A stretch of DNA of 32,636 nt, from positions 1-32,636 of the forward strand of contig CAMLPV010000020.1 in the NCBI GenBank assembly GCA_946482005.1, written 5' to 3'. Of the stretch, positions 22,878 through 31,744 are shown one piece after another. Source of the DNA: an uncultured Gilliamella sp. GTDB lineage: Bacteria > Pseudomonadota > Gammaproteobacteria > Enterobacterales > Orbaceae. Position numbers and translations under genes: made by a program. How positions within the stretch are numbered: the first letter of the stretch is position 1; each line of letters starts with the position of its first letter. The notes beneath the pieces are model-generated. The model was not told the origin of the DNA. It worked only from the letters and a program-made list of their open reading frames with translations, and ran no database searches.

Positions 22878-23804
22878 ATGCAATTACATTTAGTAGTTAA
22901 TACGTTTGGATCTGACTTGCAACGTCGTTATGGAGAAAAGATCTATAAATTAACGTTACATGGTGGATTTAGTTGTCCAAATCGTGATGGTACTCTTGGT
23001 GTTGGCGGTTGCACTTTTTGTAATGTTGCGTCAATTATCGATGAATCTATCCAAGTCAAATCTATTTCTGACCAGCTTGCAACCCAAGCGCATCAAATGA
23101 AAAAATCAAAGCGTTATCTTGCCTACTTTCAAGCTTATACCAGCACTTATGCTGAAGTTGAAATTCTTAAAAAGATGTATCAAGAAGCGCTCAACAGTGC
23201 CGATATTGTCGGGCTTTGTGTTGGTACTCGCCCTGATTGTGTACCTAAAGAAGCATTAGATTTACTTGCTCATTATCAAGATCAAGGTTACGAAGTTTGG
23301 CTAGAACTTGGTTTGCAGACTGCTAATGATAAAACATTACATCATATTAATCGTGGGCATACATTTGACGATTATCATCAAACGGTACAAAAAGCCCGTA
23401 AACTTGGTATAAAGGTATGTACCCATTTAATTATTGGTTTACCAAATGAGAACAAGCAAGATAGTTTAATTACGCTTGATCGCGTGTTAACAAGTGGTGT
23501 TGATGGGCTAAAACTGCATCCTTTGCATATTGTTGAAGGCAGTATTATGGCAAAAGCATGGCGAGCGGGTCGCTTAACGGTATTGTCATTAGAGGAGTAT
23601 GTGGATATTGCTGGTGATATTATTCGACAAACTCCCGCTAATATTTTATATCATCGAATTTCAGCCAATGCCAGAAAACCAACTTTACTCGCCCCTGATT
23701 GGTGTGAAAATCATTGGCAATCCATGAATGCTGTCGATAACAACTTACGCCAATTTGGTGTTCAAGGTAGTGCGATTGGAGATACTTATCAATATAAACG
23801 ATAA
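22878..23804 (+). CDS. yhcC: Radical SAM protein YhcC (TIGR01212 family)
   Basis: 308 residues, as in E. coli YhcC (309). It opens with VNTFGSDLQRRYGEKIYKLT, then CPNRDGTLGVGGCTFCN (residues 34-50), whose three Cys residues in C-x11-C-x2-C spacing bind the 4Fe-4S cluster of radical SAM enzymes. YFQAYTSTYA near 94, WLELGLQTAND near 140 and HLIIGLPNE near 183 follow the family pattern. The reaction is not established; homologues are Elp3-like and proposed to act in RNA or metabolite modification. It stands as a single gene. The ribosome binding site is weak (GGTTTG). Confidence 0.93.
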   Translation: MQLHLVVNTFGSDLQRRYGEKIYKLTLHGGFSCPNRDGTLGVGGCTFCNVASIIDESIQVKSISDQLATQAHQMKKSKRYLAYFQAYTSTYAEVEILKKMYQEALNSADIVGLCVGTRPDCVPKEALDLLAHYQDQGYEVWLELGLQTANDKTLHHINRGHTFDDYHQTVQKARKLGIKVCTHLIIGLPNENKQDSLITLDRVLTSGVDGLKLHPLHIVEGSIMAKAWRAGRLTVLSLEEYVDIAGDIIRQTPANILYHRISANARKPTLLAPDWCENHWQSMNAVDNNLRQFGVQGSAIGDTYQYKR

Positions 23805-24840
23805 AAAAATAACATTGATATAGTTAAACAGGTAATAATTAATTTATTAATGAATATTTTGCCACTAATTATCAACAAAATATCAATGTAAACTATTAAG
23901 ATACAATGAATTGATGTACATATGGGTTTACTTCAAATAAGCTGTTAAAGAATTAGAAGTTAATATTGATGCAATTGCTGAATGATAAAATCAAGTTTAT
24001 ACACACCAGTTTATGAAAGTAATAAAGACAGATAATAAAGTTAGTGAATTTGAAGTGTTTGCTTTATTTAAAAAGCAAAATAAAAAGGTTATCTTCTGCC
24101 CTCAATTAACACCTCAATTACATGATAACAAAAAATAAAATACTTACCTTTTGTTTAATCCTACTTATTAGTTCATGGTATGAGCATAAAAAATGCTGAT
24201 ATTGGACATTTTTATTTCAGAAAAAAATCAAACATCAAAAAATATAATTTCCTAAAGTAAAAAATAATCCACTATCAGCAAGACCGACTTATAAAACAAG
24301 TCCAACTGTAAAATTTAATTTATTACAATTAGGAATTGTTTTATTGAAAACTACTTTAATATTTTTATCAAAAAATTGATTCAAATCTGTTTTATTAATA
24401 TATTGAATTAAGCGATGATTTAATTCGTGATTCATTTTATTCAATGTTTAGTTCAAAAACCATGCAGATGCGATGGTTATTCCCTGAACATTGTATAATT
24501 AAATTTTATCCAAGTGAGTAATAAGAATTGCTTAAATTTATAAACAACATTTACTACCGACCCTATTTCAACATATTAATAATTTGTAATTTATTGTGAT
24601 AAACATTTATATTTCACTAATAAGTTGAACATAGTATCACATTCATTTTTTAAGTAAATTTAATTATCTATATTGATTATCGATTTCATATAAAACTATA
24701 AAGAGATAACTTAAGGCATTTTTAGATTTTTATATATTATTTATACGAATTTAGTGAAAAATATTAATTGAATCAGCGTATTTTTGTACCTTTATTAACA
24801 ACAAGTATATAATGACGTTTTATCATTTGAGATAATCTGC
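23805..24840. other. 1-kb gap with decayed reading frames
   Basis: No intact gene. Pieces look like former coding sequence. AVKELEVNIDAIAE (23941-23982) lies in a frame broken by stops. A 41-codon ATG frame at 24013-24138 (MKVIKTDNKVSEFEVFALFK and on) has no ribosome binding site. A hydrophobic stretch near 24310-24380 is also interrupted. A 9-bp inverted repeat CATTGATAT/ATATCAATG (23813-23821 and 23880-23888) follows yhcC. I cannot name the ancestor of these fragments. Confidence 0.5.
24784..24813 (+). promoter_or_regulatory. Promoter of waaG-waaP
   Basis: Perfect -10 TATAAT at 24808-24813, with a weak -35 TTGTAC at 24784-24789 (18-bp spacing). It is 27 bp before the waaG ATG, giving a short leader. 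Confidence 0.5.
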
Positions 24841-25962
24841 ATGCAACTGGCTTTTTGTATTTATAAATTTTTCCCTTTTGGTGGTTTGCAACGTGATTTT
24901 TTGCAAGTTGCTACTGCTTGCCAAGCTCGTGGGCATCAAATTCGTGTTTATGTATTAGACTGGCAAGGAGATAAACCGGCGGGATTTGATATTATTATTG
25001 TTCCTAAAAAAGGGTTAACTAACCATAGTCGTAATCAAGCTTATTACCATTGGGTACAAACGCATTTACAAGCTAATCCAGCTGATTGTGTTGTAGGATT
25101 TAACAAAATGCCGGGATTAGATGTCTATTTTGCAGGCGATACTTGTTTTGCTGAAAAAGCAGCACACAAGGGCTTTTTTTATAAACACTCTAAACGTTGC
25201 AAACACTATTTAGCCTTTGAACAAGCCGTTTTTGACCAAAGTTCAAAAACTAAAATCATGGTGTTGACTAAACAACAAACTCAAGATTTTAAAAATTATT
25301 ATCATACTCAAGATGAACGATTCTTTTTATTACCTCCGGGAATTGCTTTAGATCGTAAATACAGTGTTTGCGCCCCAATAAAGCGTGAACAATTTCGCCA
25401 AAAAAATCAAATTAATCATGATGATTTTGTGATAGTTCAAATTGGCTCAGATTTTAAACGTAAAGGGGTGGATCGGTCATTGAAAGCAATTGCTGCTTTA
25501 CCTAATGAATCAAAACAAAAAGTCATCTATTTGGTTGTTGGGCAAGATAAACCTGAACCCTATCAAAAAATGGCTGAAGAATTAAATATTACAAAACAAG
25601 TGCGATTTTTTTCGGGTCGTGATGATATTCCTGATTTTTTATTTTCAGCCGATCTATTACTTCATCCAGCCAGACAAGAAGCCGCTGGTATGGTATTGAT
25701 TGAAGCATTAGCGGCAGGCGTACCAGTAATTGTTTCAGGTATTTCTGGATATGCTTATCATATTAACCAAGCGAATGCGGGCATTGTGTTAAGTGAACCT
25801 TATCATCAAAGTGCTTTAGATCAAGCATTGGCAAAATTAATTAACGATAAAGAGCAATGGCTAAGTTGGCATAAAAATGCCATTGCCTATGGTAATAGTG
25901 AAGATTTATATCATTTAGCGCAGCGTGCAGCAGACATTATTTTAGGATGTCATCATGAATGA
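24841..25962 (+). CDS. waaG: LPS core glucosyltransferase WaaG (RfaG)
   Basis: 373-residue GT-B fold glycosyltransferase (family GT4) that adds the first glucose to heptose of the inner core from UDP-glucose at the inner membrane face. The N-terminus FCIYKFFPFGGLQRDFLQVA and VVGFNKMPGLDVYFAGDTCF are diagnostic. The C-terminal half has QIGSDFKRKGVDRSLKAIA, VVGQDKPEPYQKMAEEL, and the E-x7-E nucleotide-sugar motif QEAAGMVLIEALAAGVPVIV near 282. Similarity to E. coli WaaG is continuous and the length matches. Its last 8 bases overlap waaP. Having only waaG and waaP here suggests that the rest of the core genes are elsewhere. Confidence 0.95.
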   Translation: MQLAFCIYKFFPFGGLQRDFLQVATACQARGHQIRVYVLDWQGDKPAGFDIIIVPKKGLTNHSRNQAYYHWVQTHLQANPADCVVGFNKMPGLDVYFAGDTCFAEKAAHKGFFYKHSKRCKHYLAFEQAVFDQSSKTKIMVLTKQQTQDFKNYYHTQDERFFLLPPGIALDRKYSVCAPIKREQFRQKNQINHDDFVIVQIGSDFKRKGVDRSLKAIAALPNESKQKVIYLVVGQDKPEPYQKMAEELNITKQVRFFSGRDDIPDFLFSADLLLHPARQEAAGMVLIEALAAGVPVIVSGISGYAYHINQANAGIVLSEPYHQSALDQALAKLINDKEQWLSWHKNAIAYGNSEDLYHLAQRAADIILGCHHE

Positions 25963-26758
25963 AATTATACTTAAATCGCCTTTTGAGCAGTTATGGCAAC
26001 AAAAAGATCCGTTTACTGAAGTTGAATTAATTTCAGGTAAAGTCTATCGTGCAGTCAAACAGCGTAAAACGTTAAACTTTCAATTAGAAGATGAATCATA
26101 TTTTATTAAAATTCACCGCGGCACCACAGTTAAAGAGATTGTAAAGAATCTAATTTCACTACGTTTACCTGTTTTAGATGCCAAACAAGAGTGGGATGCG
26201 ATTCATCGTTTAGAGCAAGCTGGCGTAAATACTATGGATGGGCGCGCATTTGGACGAAAGGGATTAAATCCACTGACACGTCACTCGTTTATTATTACCA
26301 AAGATCTTAACCCTACCATAAGTTTAGAAGATTTTACTAAGCCATGGCTAAACCAACCTCCGAGTTATCATTTAAAGCGTTCATTGATTATTTATTTAGC
26401 CAATATGACCGCTAAAATGCATGCAGCTGGAGTAAATCATCGTGACTGCTATTTGTGCCATTTTTTGCTTGATATACCATTATTTGAAAATCATCAGCAA
26501 ATTAAATTATCAGTAATCGATTTACACCGAGCCCAAATTCGCGATAAAGTACCTACTCGTTGGCGTGATAAAGATCTAATTGGACTTTATTTTTCATCAA
26601 CTAAAATTGGCTTAACAAATCGGGATATTTGGCGATTTTTGAAAGTTTATTTTAATAAACCAATTAAAACAATTTTACGTGATGAGCATAAATTAATCAC
26701 CAGCGCACAACAAAAAGCAGAACGAATTAGTAAACGGACACAGAAGTATCAACTTTAA
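25955..26758 (+). CDS. waaP: LPS core heptose(I) kinase WaaP (RfaP)
   Basis: 267-residue eukaryote-like kinase that phosphorylates heptose I of the LPS inner core, an outer-membrane stability determinant. Conserved features: YFIKIHRGTTVKEIVKNLIS (nucleotide-binding Lys region), FIITKDLNPTISLEDF, the catalytic HRDCYLCHFLL near 163 and VIDLHRAQIRDKVPTRWRDK near 187, with the metal-binding Asp. These match E. coli WaaP almost residue by residue. It overlaps waaG by 8 bases and is followed within 15 bases by ybjD, so the three probably share a message. Confidence 0.95.
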   Translation: MNEIILKSPFEQLWQQKDPFTEVELISGKVYRAVKQRKTLNFQLEDESYFIKIHRGTTVKEIVKNLISLRLPVLDAKQEWDAIHRLEQAGVNTMDGRAFGRKGLNPLTRHSFIITKDLNPTISLEDFTKPWLNQPPSYHLKRSLIIYLANMTAKMHAAGVNHRDCYLCHFLLDIPLFENHQQIKLSVIDLHRAQIRDKVPTRWRDKDLIGLYFSSTKIGLTNRDIWRFLKVYFNKPIKTILRDEHKLITSAQQKAERISKRTQKYQL

Positions 26759-26772
26759 CATAAGGAAATACT

Positions 26773-28401
26773 ATGTTTATTGAGCAAATTGATATTACAG
26801 GATTTCGGGGTATTAGCCAATTATCTTTGAAATTTAACGCAAGTTCCAGCGTACTAATTGGCGAGAACCGTTGGGGACGCTCAAGTTTAATTAGTGCGTT
26901 GACATTGTTATCCCTCAACAATAAGTTTTATCAATTTGCTGATACTGACTTTTATCATGACCAAAATCATGTTTATGGAGATCACATTAGCATCAAAATT
27001 ACTTATTGTGAATCGTCCTTAAACGAGCTAGATAAGCAAGCTTATCACTCACTCATTCCGGTTAGCTTTAATTCAGAACAAGATAAGTTGCGCCGCATTA
27101 CTTACCATATTAGCGCCGATAAACAAGGTGATAATATTATTAGTGAGCATGTGTTGGTTGATGCAAACGGTGAGCCCTTTAATATTGAAAATCATAAATT
27201 GTTGATTGCAAATTTAATTGAACTCAATCCAATAATGGCGTTAAAAAATACAATTAACAGTGATGATTTACCCATTACCAATCAACCCTTGTCACAATAT
27301 TTTGTTGAGGAACTGTCAAATCAGTTAAAGACACATTCTTCACAATTAAGTCAAAATGAATTACAACGCGGTTTGCAAGCTGCTCGTGCACTTTTGGAAT
27401 ATTACTTTGTGGATCAACAGCATCGTTATCATTATAAACAAGTGGCAAAAAAAACCAGCCCACGCAGTGAAGATTGGGATTCACTTGAACGCATTAATAA
27501 TATTTTAGATGATTTAGATGATGATTACTTACGTGCAACCTTGTTAGGAGTATTTGGGTCGCTTATTAATGCCAAAGGTAATACTGCACTTTCACAAAGT
27601 TCAGTACCCATTTTGATTTTAGAAGAGCCTGAAAGCCAAATCCACCCTATCATCTTATCGGTTGGATTTCGGTTACTCAAACATCTACCAACGCAAAAAA
27701 TTATCACCTCTAATTCAAGTGATTTAGTATCACTCTTTCCATTAGATACCATTTATCGCTTGATTCGTCTATCGGATAGAATCATTGCAAAATACATTAC
27801 TCCGCGTTCTTTTGGAACTGATGATAGTCGTCGAATTTTGTTTCATATTTTCTATCGACGTGCCAGCGCCATATTTGCTCGTTGTTGGTTATTAGTGGAA
27901 GGAGAAACCGAAGTTTGGTTACTGCGAGAACTCGCTGAACAGAGTGGTTATCATTTAAGTTCGGAAGGAGTACAGTTAATTGAATTTGCTCAATGCGGTT
28001 TAAAACCGTTGATAAAATACGCTAATCGAATGGGCATTCATTGGTATGTAATAACCGATGGAGACATGGCAGGTAAAAAATACGCTGATACAGTAAAATC
28101 ACTATGCCCTGAAGGCAAAAATCCAAGTGATTATTTAACCGTATTGCCTGCGCGCGATATTGAAAACTTCTTGTTTAAACATGGTTTTAGTGATGTTTAT
28201 AAATTGGCAGCATATAATACTGTGCAACATATTGATATGCCTGTACCTAAAATTATTCAAAAAGCGATTCATCGCAGTTCTAAACCCGATTTAGCTATTG
28301 CTGTTTGTGATGCTGCAAAATCCCGTGGCGTAAGTGCTATACCACATTTGTTAACTGATACATTTGCTAAAATTGTTAAAGCATCCAAAAATTTTGCTTA
28401 A
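26773..28401 (+). CDS. ybjD: OLD-family ATPase/TOPRIM nuclease YbjD, Walker A Lys->Arg
   Basis: 542 residues, close to E. coli YbjD (552). N-terminal ABC/RecF-like ATPase: DITGFRGISQLSLKF, then the P-loop GENRWGRSSL at 30-39, where Arg36 (CGC, 26878-26880) replaces the usual Lys. Walker B is ILILEEPESQIHP near 281. The C-terminal TOPRIM domain has WLLVEGETEVWLLREL near 373 and ITDGDMAGKKYADTV near 426 with the acidic DxD pair. RSSKPDLAIAV near 492 matches the family end. OLD proteins are ATP-dependent DNA nucleases; the role of YbjD is unestablished. AAGGAAA precedes the ATG. An odd P-loop in an otherwise well-kept gene is the notable point. Confidence 0.92.
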   Translation: MFIEQIDITGFRGISQLSLKFNASSSVLIGENRWGRSSLISALTLLSLNNKFYQFADTDFYHDQNHVYGDHISIKITYCESSLNELDKQAYHSLIPVSFNSEQDKLRRITYHISADKQGDNIISEHVLVDANGEPFNIENHKLLIANLIELNPIMALKNTINSDDLPITNQPLSQYFVEELSNQLKTHSSQLSQNELQRGLQAARALLEYYFVDQQHRYHYKQVAKKTSPRSEDWDSLERINNILDDLDDDYLRATLLGVFGSLINAKGNTALSQSSVPILILEEPESQIHPIILSVGFRLLKHLPTQKIITSNSSDLVSLFPLDTIYRLIRLSDRIIAKYITPRSFGTDDSRRILFHIFYRRASAIFARCWLLVEGETEVWLLRELAEQSGYHLSSEGVQLIEFAQCGLKPLIKYANRMGIHWYVITDGDMAGKKYADTVKSLCPEGKNPSDYLTVLPARDIENFLFKHGFSDVYKLAAYNTVQHIDMPVPKIIQKAIHRSSKPDLAIAVCDAAKSRGVSAIPHLLTDTFAKIVKASKNFA

Positions 28402-28522
28402 ACACTTGTTGCATACGTATTATTAAAAAGATTTGTTAATAAATGGGATGGATAGAATGATTATTTTAAATGTCAGTTGTAGATATAGCGATTGTGTCTA
28501 ATTATTTCTTGTTTATTAGTAT

Positions 28523-28545
28523 TCCGCCGAATCATTATCGGCGGA
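28523..28545. terminator. Bidirectional terminator between ybjD and ettA
   Basis: Perfect stem TCCGCCGA / TCGGCGGA with a 7-base loop between two convergent genes, GC-rich in an AT-rich setting. It has no long T-run but a clear hairpin. Confidence 0.7.
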
Positions 28546-28567
28546 TAAGCTTAATTAACAATATCAA

Positions 28568-30235
28568 CTATTTCGTAATACGTTTGTATTTAGCACGTTT
28601 TGGTTCGACAGCTTCTGCACCTAAAGTACGTTTTTTCCACTCTTCATATTCAGTAAAGTTACCTTCAAAGAACTCAACATGCCCTTCGTCTTGGTAATCC
28701 AAAATATGCGTTGCAATACGGTCAAGGAACCAACGGTCATGCGAAATCACTAAGGCACAGCCCGGAAACTCTAACAACGCATTTTCAAGCGCACGTAATG
28801 TTTCAACATCTAGGTCATTGGTCGGTTCATCGAGCAATAACACATTACCACCAACTTGTAATAATTTGGCTAAATGTACTCGTCCACGTTCACCACCGGA
28901 AAGTTCTCCAACACGTTTTTGCTGATCAACGCCTTTAAAATTAAAGCGACCAACATAAGCACGGCTTGGAATTTCGAAATTACCGATACGCATAATATCT
29001 TGTCCGTTGGATATTTCATCCCAAACGGTTTTCTTATCATCCATACTATCGCGGAACTGATCAACCGACGCTAATTGTACTGTATCACCTAAGGTAATAG
29101 TACCTGAATCTGGCTGCTCTTTACCTGATAACATTCTAAATAGTGTTGATTTACCGGCACCATTTGGACCAATGATCCCCACAATTGCCCCTTTTGGAAT
29201 AGTGAATGAAAGATTATCAATTAGTACGCGATCACCATAAGATTTACTTAAATTGCTTACTTCGATAACTTTGTCACCTAAACGTTGCCCAGGTGGAATA
29301 AAAAGTTCGTTTGTTTCGTTACGTTTTTGGTAATCGTTGCTGTTTAACTCTTCAAATCTAGCTAAACGGGCTTTACTCTTCGCTTGGCGACCTTTTGGAT
29401 TTTGTCTTACCCATTCAAGTTCTTTTTCAATCGATTTACGACGTGCTGATTCGGTTGCCGCTTCTTGCGCTAAGCGCTGATCTTTTTGTTCAAGCCAAGA
29501 TGAATAGTTACCTTCCCATGGAATACCCTCACCACGGTCAAGCTCTAAAATCCATCCCGCAACATTATCTAAGAAGTAACGGTCATGAGTTACAGCAACA
29601 ACGGTTCCTTCATAATCATGTAGAAAACGTTCAAGCCAAGCTACAGATTCAGCATCCAGATGGTTAGTTGGTTCATCAATTAATAACATGTCTGGTTTTT
29701 CAAGCAATAACTGACAGATAGCGACACGACGACGCTCACCACCTGATAAATTTTCAATTTTTGCATCCCAATCAGGTAAACGTAAAGCATCGGCTGCACG
29801 CTCTAATTGGTTATCTAAATTGTGGGCATCTTGCGATTGAATAATTGCTTCAAGCTCTGCTTGTTCTTTGGCTAATTTATCAAAATCGGCATCAGGATCA
29901 GCATAAGCAGCATAAACTTCATCTAGTCGAGCGAGTGCTTTTTTGGCATCACCAACAGCCTGTTCAATCGCCTCACGTACAGTTTGCTTAGGATCGAGCT
30001 TAGGTTCTTGAGGTAAATAACCGATTTTAATATCGGGTTGTGGGCGAGCTTCGCCTTCAATCTCAGTATCCACACCCGCCATAATGCGTAATAATGTAGA
30101 TTTACCTGCACCATTTAAACCGAGTACCCCAATTTTGGCACCCGGAAAAAAACTTAAAGAGATATCTTTTAAAATATAGCGTTTAGGGGGAACAATCTTC
30201 CCTACGCGATTCATGGTATAGACATATTGTGCCAT
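28568..30235 (-). CDS. ettA: Energy-dependent translational throttle protein EttA
   Basis: 555-residue soluble ABC-F protein, the length of E. coli EttA. Two ATPase domains: Walker A GLNGAGKSTL near 39 and GPNGAGKSTLF near 357; signatures LSGGERRRVAICQLL and LSGGERGRVHLAKLL; Walker B MLLIDEPTNHLD and VLLLDEPTNDLD. The linker (about 245-320) with ESARRKSIEKELEWVRQNPK and KGRQAKSKARLARFEEL is the P-site tRNA interaction motif. EttA binds the ribosomal E site and regulates entry into elongation according to the ATP/ADP ratio. The start MAQYVYTMNRVGKIVPPKR is the family start. The ribosome binding site is weak. It is a single gene. Confidence 0.96.
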   Translation of the reverse strand: MAQYVYTMNRVGKIVPPKRYILKDISLSFFPGAKIGVLGLNGAGKSTLLRIMAGVDTEIEGEARPQPDIKIGYLPQEPKLDPKQTVREAIEQAVGDAKKALARLDEVYAAYADPDADFDKLAKEQAELEAIIQSQDAHNLDNQLERAADALRLPDWDAKIENLSGGERRRVAICQLLLEKPDMLLIDEPTNHLDAESVAWLERFLHDYEGTVVAVTHDRYFLDNVAGWILELDRGEGIPWEGNYSSWLEQKDQRLAQEAATESARRKSIEKELEWVRQNPKGRQAKSKARLARFEELNSNDYQKRNETNELFIPPGQRLGDKVIEVSNLSKSYGDRVLIDNLSFTIPKGAIVGIIGPNGAGKSTLFRMLSGKEQPDSGTITLGDTVQLASVDQFRDSMDDKKTVWDEISNGQDIMRIGNFEIPSRAYVGRFNFKGVDQQKRVGELSGGERGRVHLAKLLQVGGNVLLLDEPTNDLDVETLRALENALLEFPGCALVISHDRWFLDRIATHILDYQDEGHVEFFEGNFTEYEEWKKRTLGAEAVEPKRAKYKRITK

Positions 30236-30438
30236 AAAACATCATCCGTTTAATTAATTAAAACTAGCAACCTATTGTATTGCTATGTGATTGATGGCGT
30301 ATATTGTAATGATTCTATCTGTATGGTCTAGGGTTATTTTTTTATAATGACAAATTTATATCAGAACAACAACAAATGACTGAAGATATCTTCTTAAAAT
30401 CTGAAAATTATTTTCAATAAATAGTACCGTTTTTTTAA

Positions 30439-30468
30439 ATTATCCCACCCGTTATTGGGCGGGATAAT
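30439..30468. terminator. Terminator of nfsB
   Basis: 12-bp stem ATTATCCCACCC / GGGCGGGATAAT (one A-C mismatch), loop GTTATT, 25 bp after the nfsB stop. The rest of the 258-bp gap holds the ettA promoter region and nothing else recognisable. Confidence 0.7.
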
Positions 30469-30493
30469 CATAAATATTACGCTATTTTATTAT

Positions 30494-31138
30494 TTATAAA
30501 AAAGTAAAAATCTGTTCTTTTGGTAGACGTGATTTAGGACGATGCGCATTACCATCATTTTCAGATCGATAACCTAGAGTCGCAATCACTAAACTTTTCA
30601 ATCCTTTTGCTTTTAAATCTAAAATCTCATCCATTTTTTCAGAATCAAATCCTTCAACGGCTGTTGAATCAATACCAATAGCAGCTGCTGCAAAAAGCAA
30701 TTGCCCTAAAGCGAGATAAGTTTGTTTACCCTCCCAACATTGCAGAGATTGAGGTGTTGAGCTATTTAAATTAACAAAATAACGTCTACCTTGGTCCTGA
30801 GCATCTTTTAATTCTGCGGTTGGTATACGTCCATCTTTTTCTTCTTGTTTTAATAAATTAACTAAATGCGCTTCATCAAATGGCGATTTAATACAAAAAA
30901 CAATAGTGTGCGATGAGTCTGTAACTCGAGGTTGATTAAACTCAGCAATTGCCGGTAAAATTTTATTTTTAACGGGATCATTATCAATCACAAAAAAATG
31001 CCATGGCTGAGAATTGACTGATGATGGACTGTTTCGTAAAACCGTTAATAATTGTTCAATTTTCTCTTTAGGGATTTTTTTAGTCTTATCATAATGTTTG
31101 GTTGTGTAACGGTTTTGGGAAATCTCGACAATATTCAT
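30494..31138 (-). CDS. nfsB: Oxygen-insensitive NAD(P)H nitroreductase NfsB
   Basis: 214-residue FMN-dependent nitroreductase, similar in length and pattern to E. coli NfsB (217). RYTTKHYDKTKKIP near 10, the FMN contact SPSSVNSQPWHFFVI near 37, the central DGRIPTAELKDAQDQGRRYF near 102, LALGQLLFAAAAIGIDSTAV EGFD near 142-165 and the C-terminal HRPKSRLPKEQIF are all family features. It reduces nitroaromatics and quinones by two electrons, with dihydropteridine reductase activity reported for the E. coli enzyme. GGAG lies about 9 bases before the ATG. It is a single gene, divergent from the leu region. Confidence 0.93.
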   Translation of the reverse strand: MNIVEISQNRYTTKHYDKTKKIPKEKIEQLLTVLRNSPSSVNSQPWHFFVIDNDPVKNKILPAIAEFNQPRVTDSSHTIVFCIKSPFDEAHLVNLLKQEEKDGRIPTAELKDAQDQGRRYFVNLNSSTPQSLQCWEGKQTYLALGQLLFAAAAIGIDSTAVEGFDSEKMDEILDLKAKGLKSLVIATLGYRSENDGNAHRPKSRLPKEQIFTFL

Positions 31139-31554
31139 ATCATAACTCCATCTTAATGATTGTTAATGAAAGGTAACTTAAAGATTTTTAAAATTAGATT
31201 AATTAGATAAGCTTGTCAAATTTATGAATTGGATAACAATTAAACTAACTCAAATAATGAGTATATTTTTAATAAACATTGATTAATATTGTGAACACGT
31301 TTTGTTCAATTATAGTGTAATTGTTGCTTAAATGATATCTCTGTATAGGATTACATAAAAAATCCATTAAATAGGTAAACTAGCATGGCTAATAATAATG
31401 AACAACTGTTATTAACGCATACAAAATTTTTACCCAATAATTAGTACGTTAAAAGTAATACTCTATAAATATTAATCTTGACATTTAAACTATTATTTGA
31501 TAAAACTATTGATAGTATTTTGACCAATTTAAATTAACCAGTTAGAGAGTTTTA
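31139..31554. other. Divergent regulatory gap nfsB / leu
   Basis: 416 AT-rich bases with no gene. A perfect -35 TTGACA is at 31478-31483; 17 bases on is TAAAAC with TGA before it (extended -10-like), a plausible leu promoter ending near 31506. The left part should contain the nfsB promoter. Confidence 0.5.
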
Positions 31555-31629
31555 ATGATTAGAACAAATTACCTTTTACTCACTCTCCTCCTCGCATCTT
31601 ATTGCGCGGATACCTTGTGTGTGGAGTAA
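31555..31629 (+). CDS. leuL: leu operon leader peptide
   Basis: 24 codons beginning MIRTNYLLLTLLLASY. Six of residues 7-13 are Leu, read by CTT, TTA, CTC and CTC CTC CTC; one more Leu follows later (TTG). A Leu-rich run in a short frame upstream of leuA, followed by a terminator, is the layout of transcription attenuation. Scarcity of charged leucyl-tRNA stalls the ribosome on these codons and prevents the terminator forming. GAGAG lies 8 bases before the ATG. The sequence differs from E. coli LeuL, but its position and codons support the role. Confidence 0.85.
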   Translation: MIRTNYLLLTLLLASYCADTLCVE

Positions 31630-31664
31630 AGATAATTTATTAAATAACTCGACTAATTAACAAG

Positions 31665-31690
31665 AACCCGCGCTAAAGTGCGGGTTTTTT
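31665..31690 (+). terminator. leu attenuator (terminator hairpin)
   Basis: Stem AACCCGC / GCGGGTT with an 8-base loop, followed directly by a run of T. It lies 35 bp after the leader peptide stop and 55 bp before leuA. Competing antiterminator pairing with the upstream leader is expected but was not mapped in full. Confidence 0.85.
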
Positions 31691-31744
31691 GTTTTCTTAA
31701 CTTGAAATATCGCAATAGCGCTAGAATATACAAAGGATAAAACA

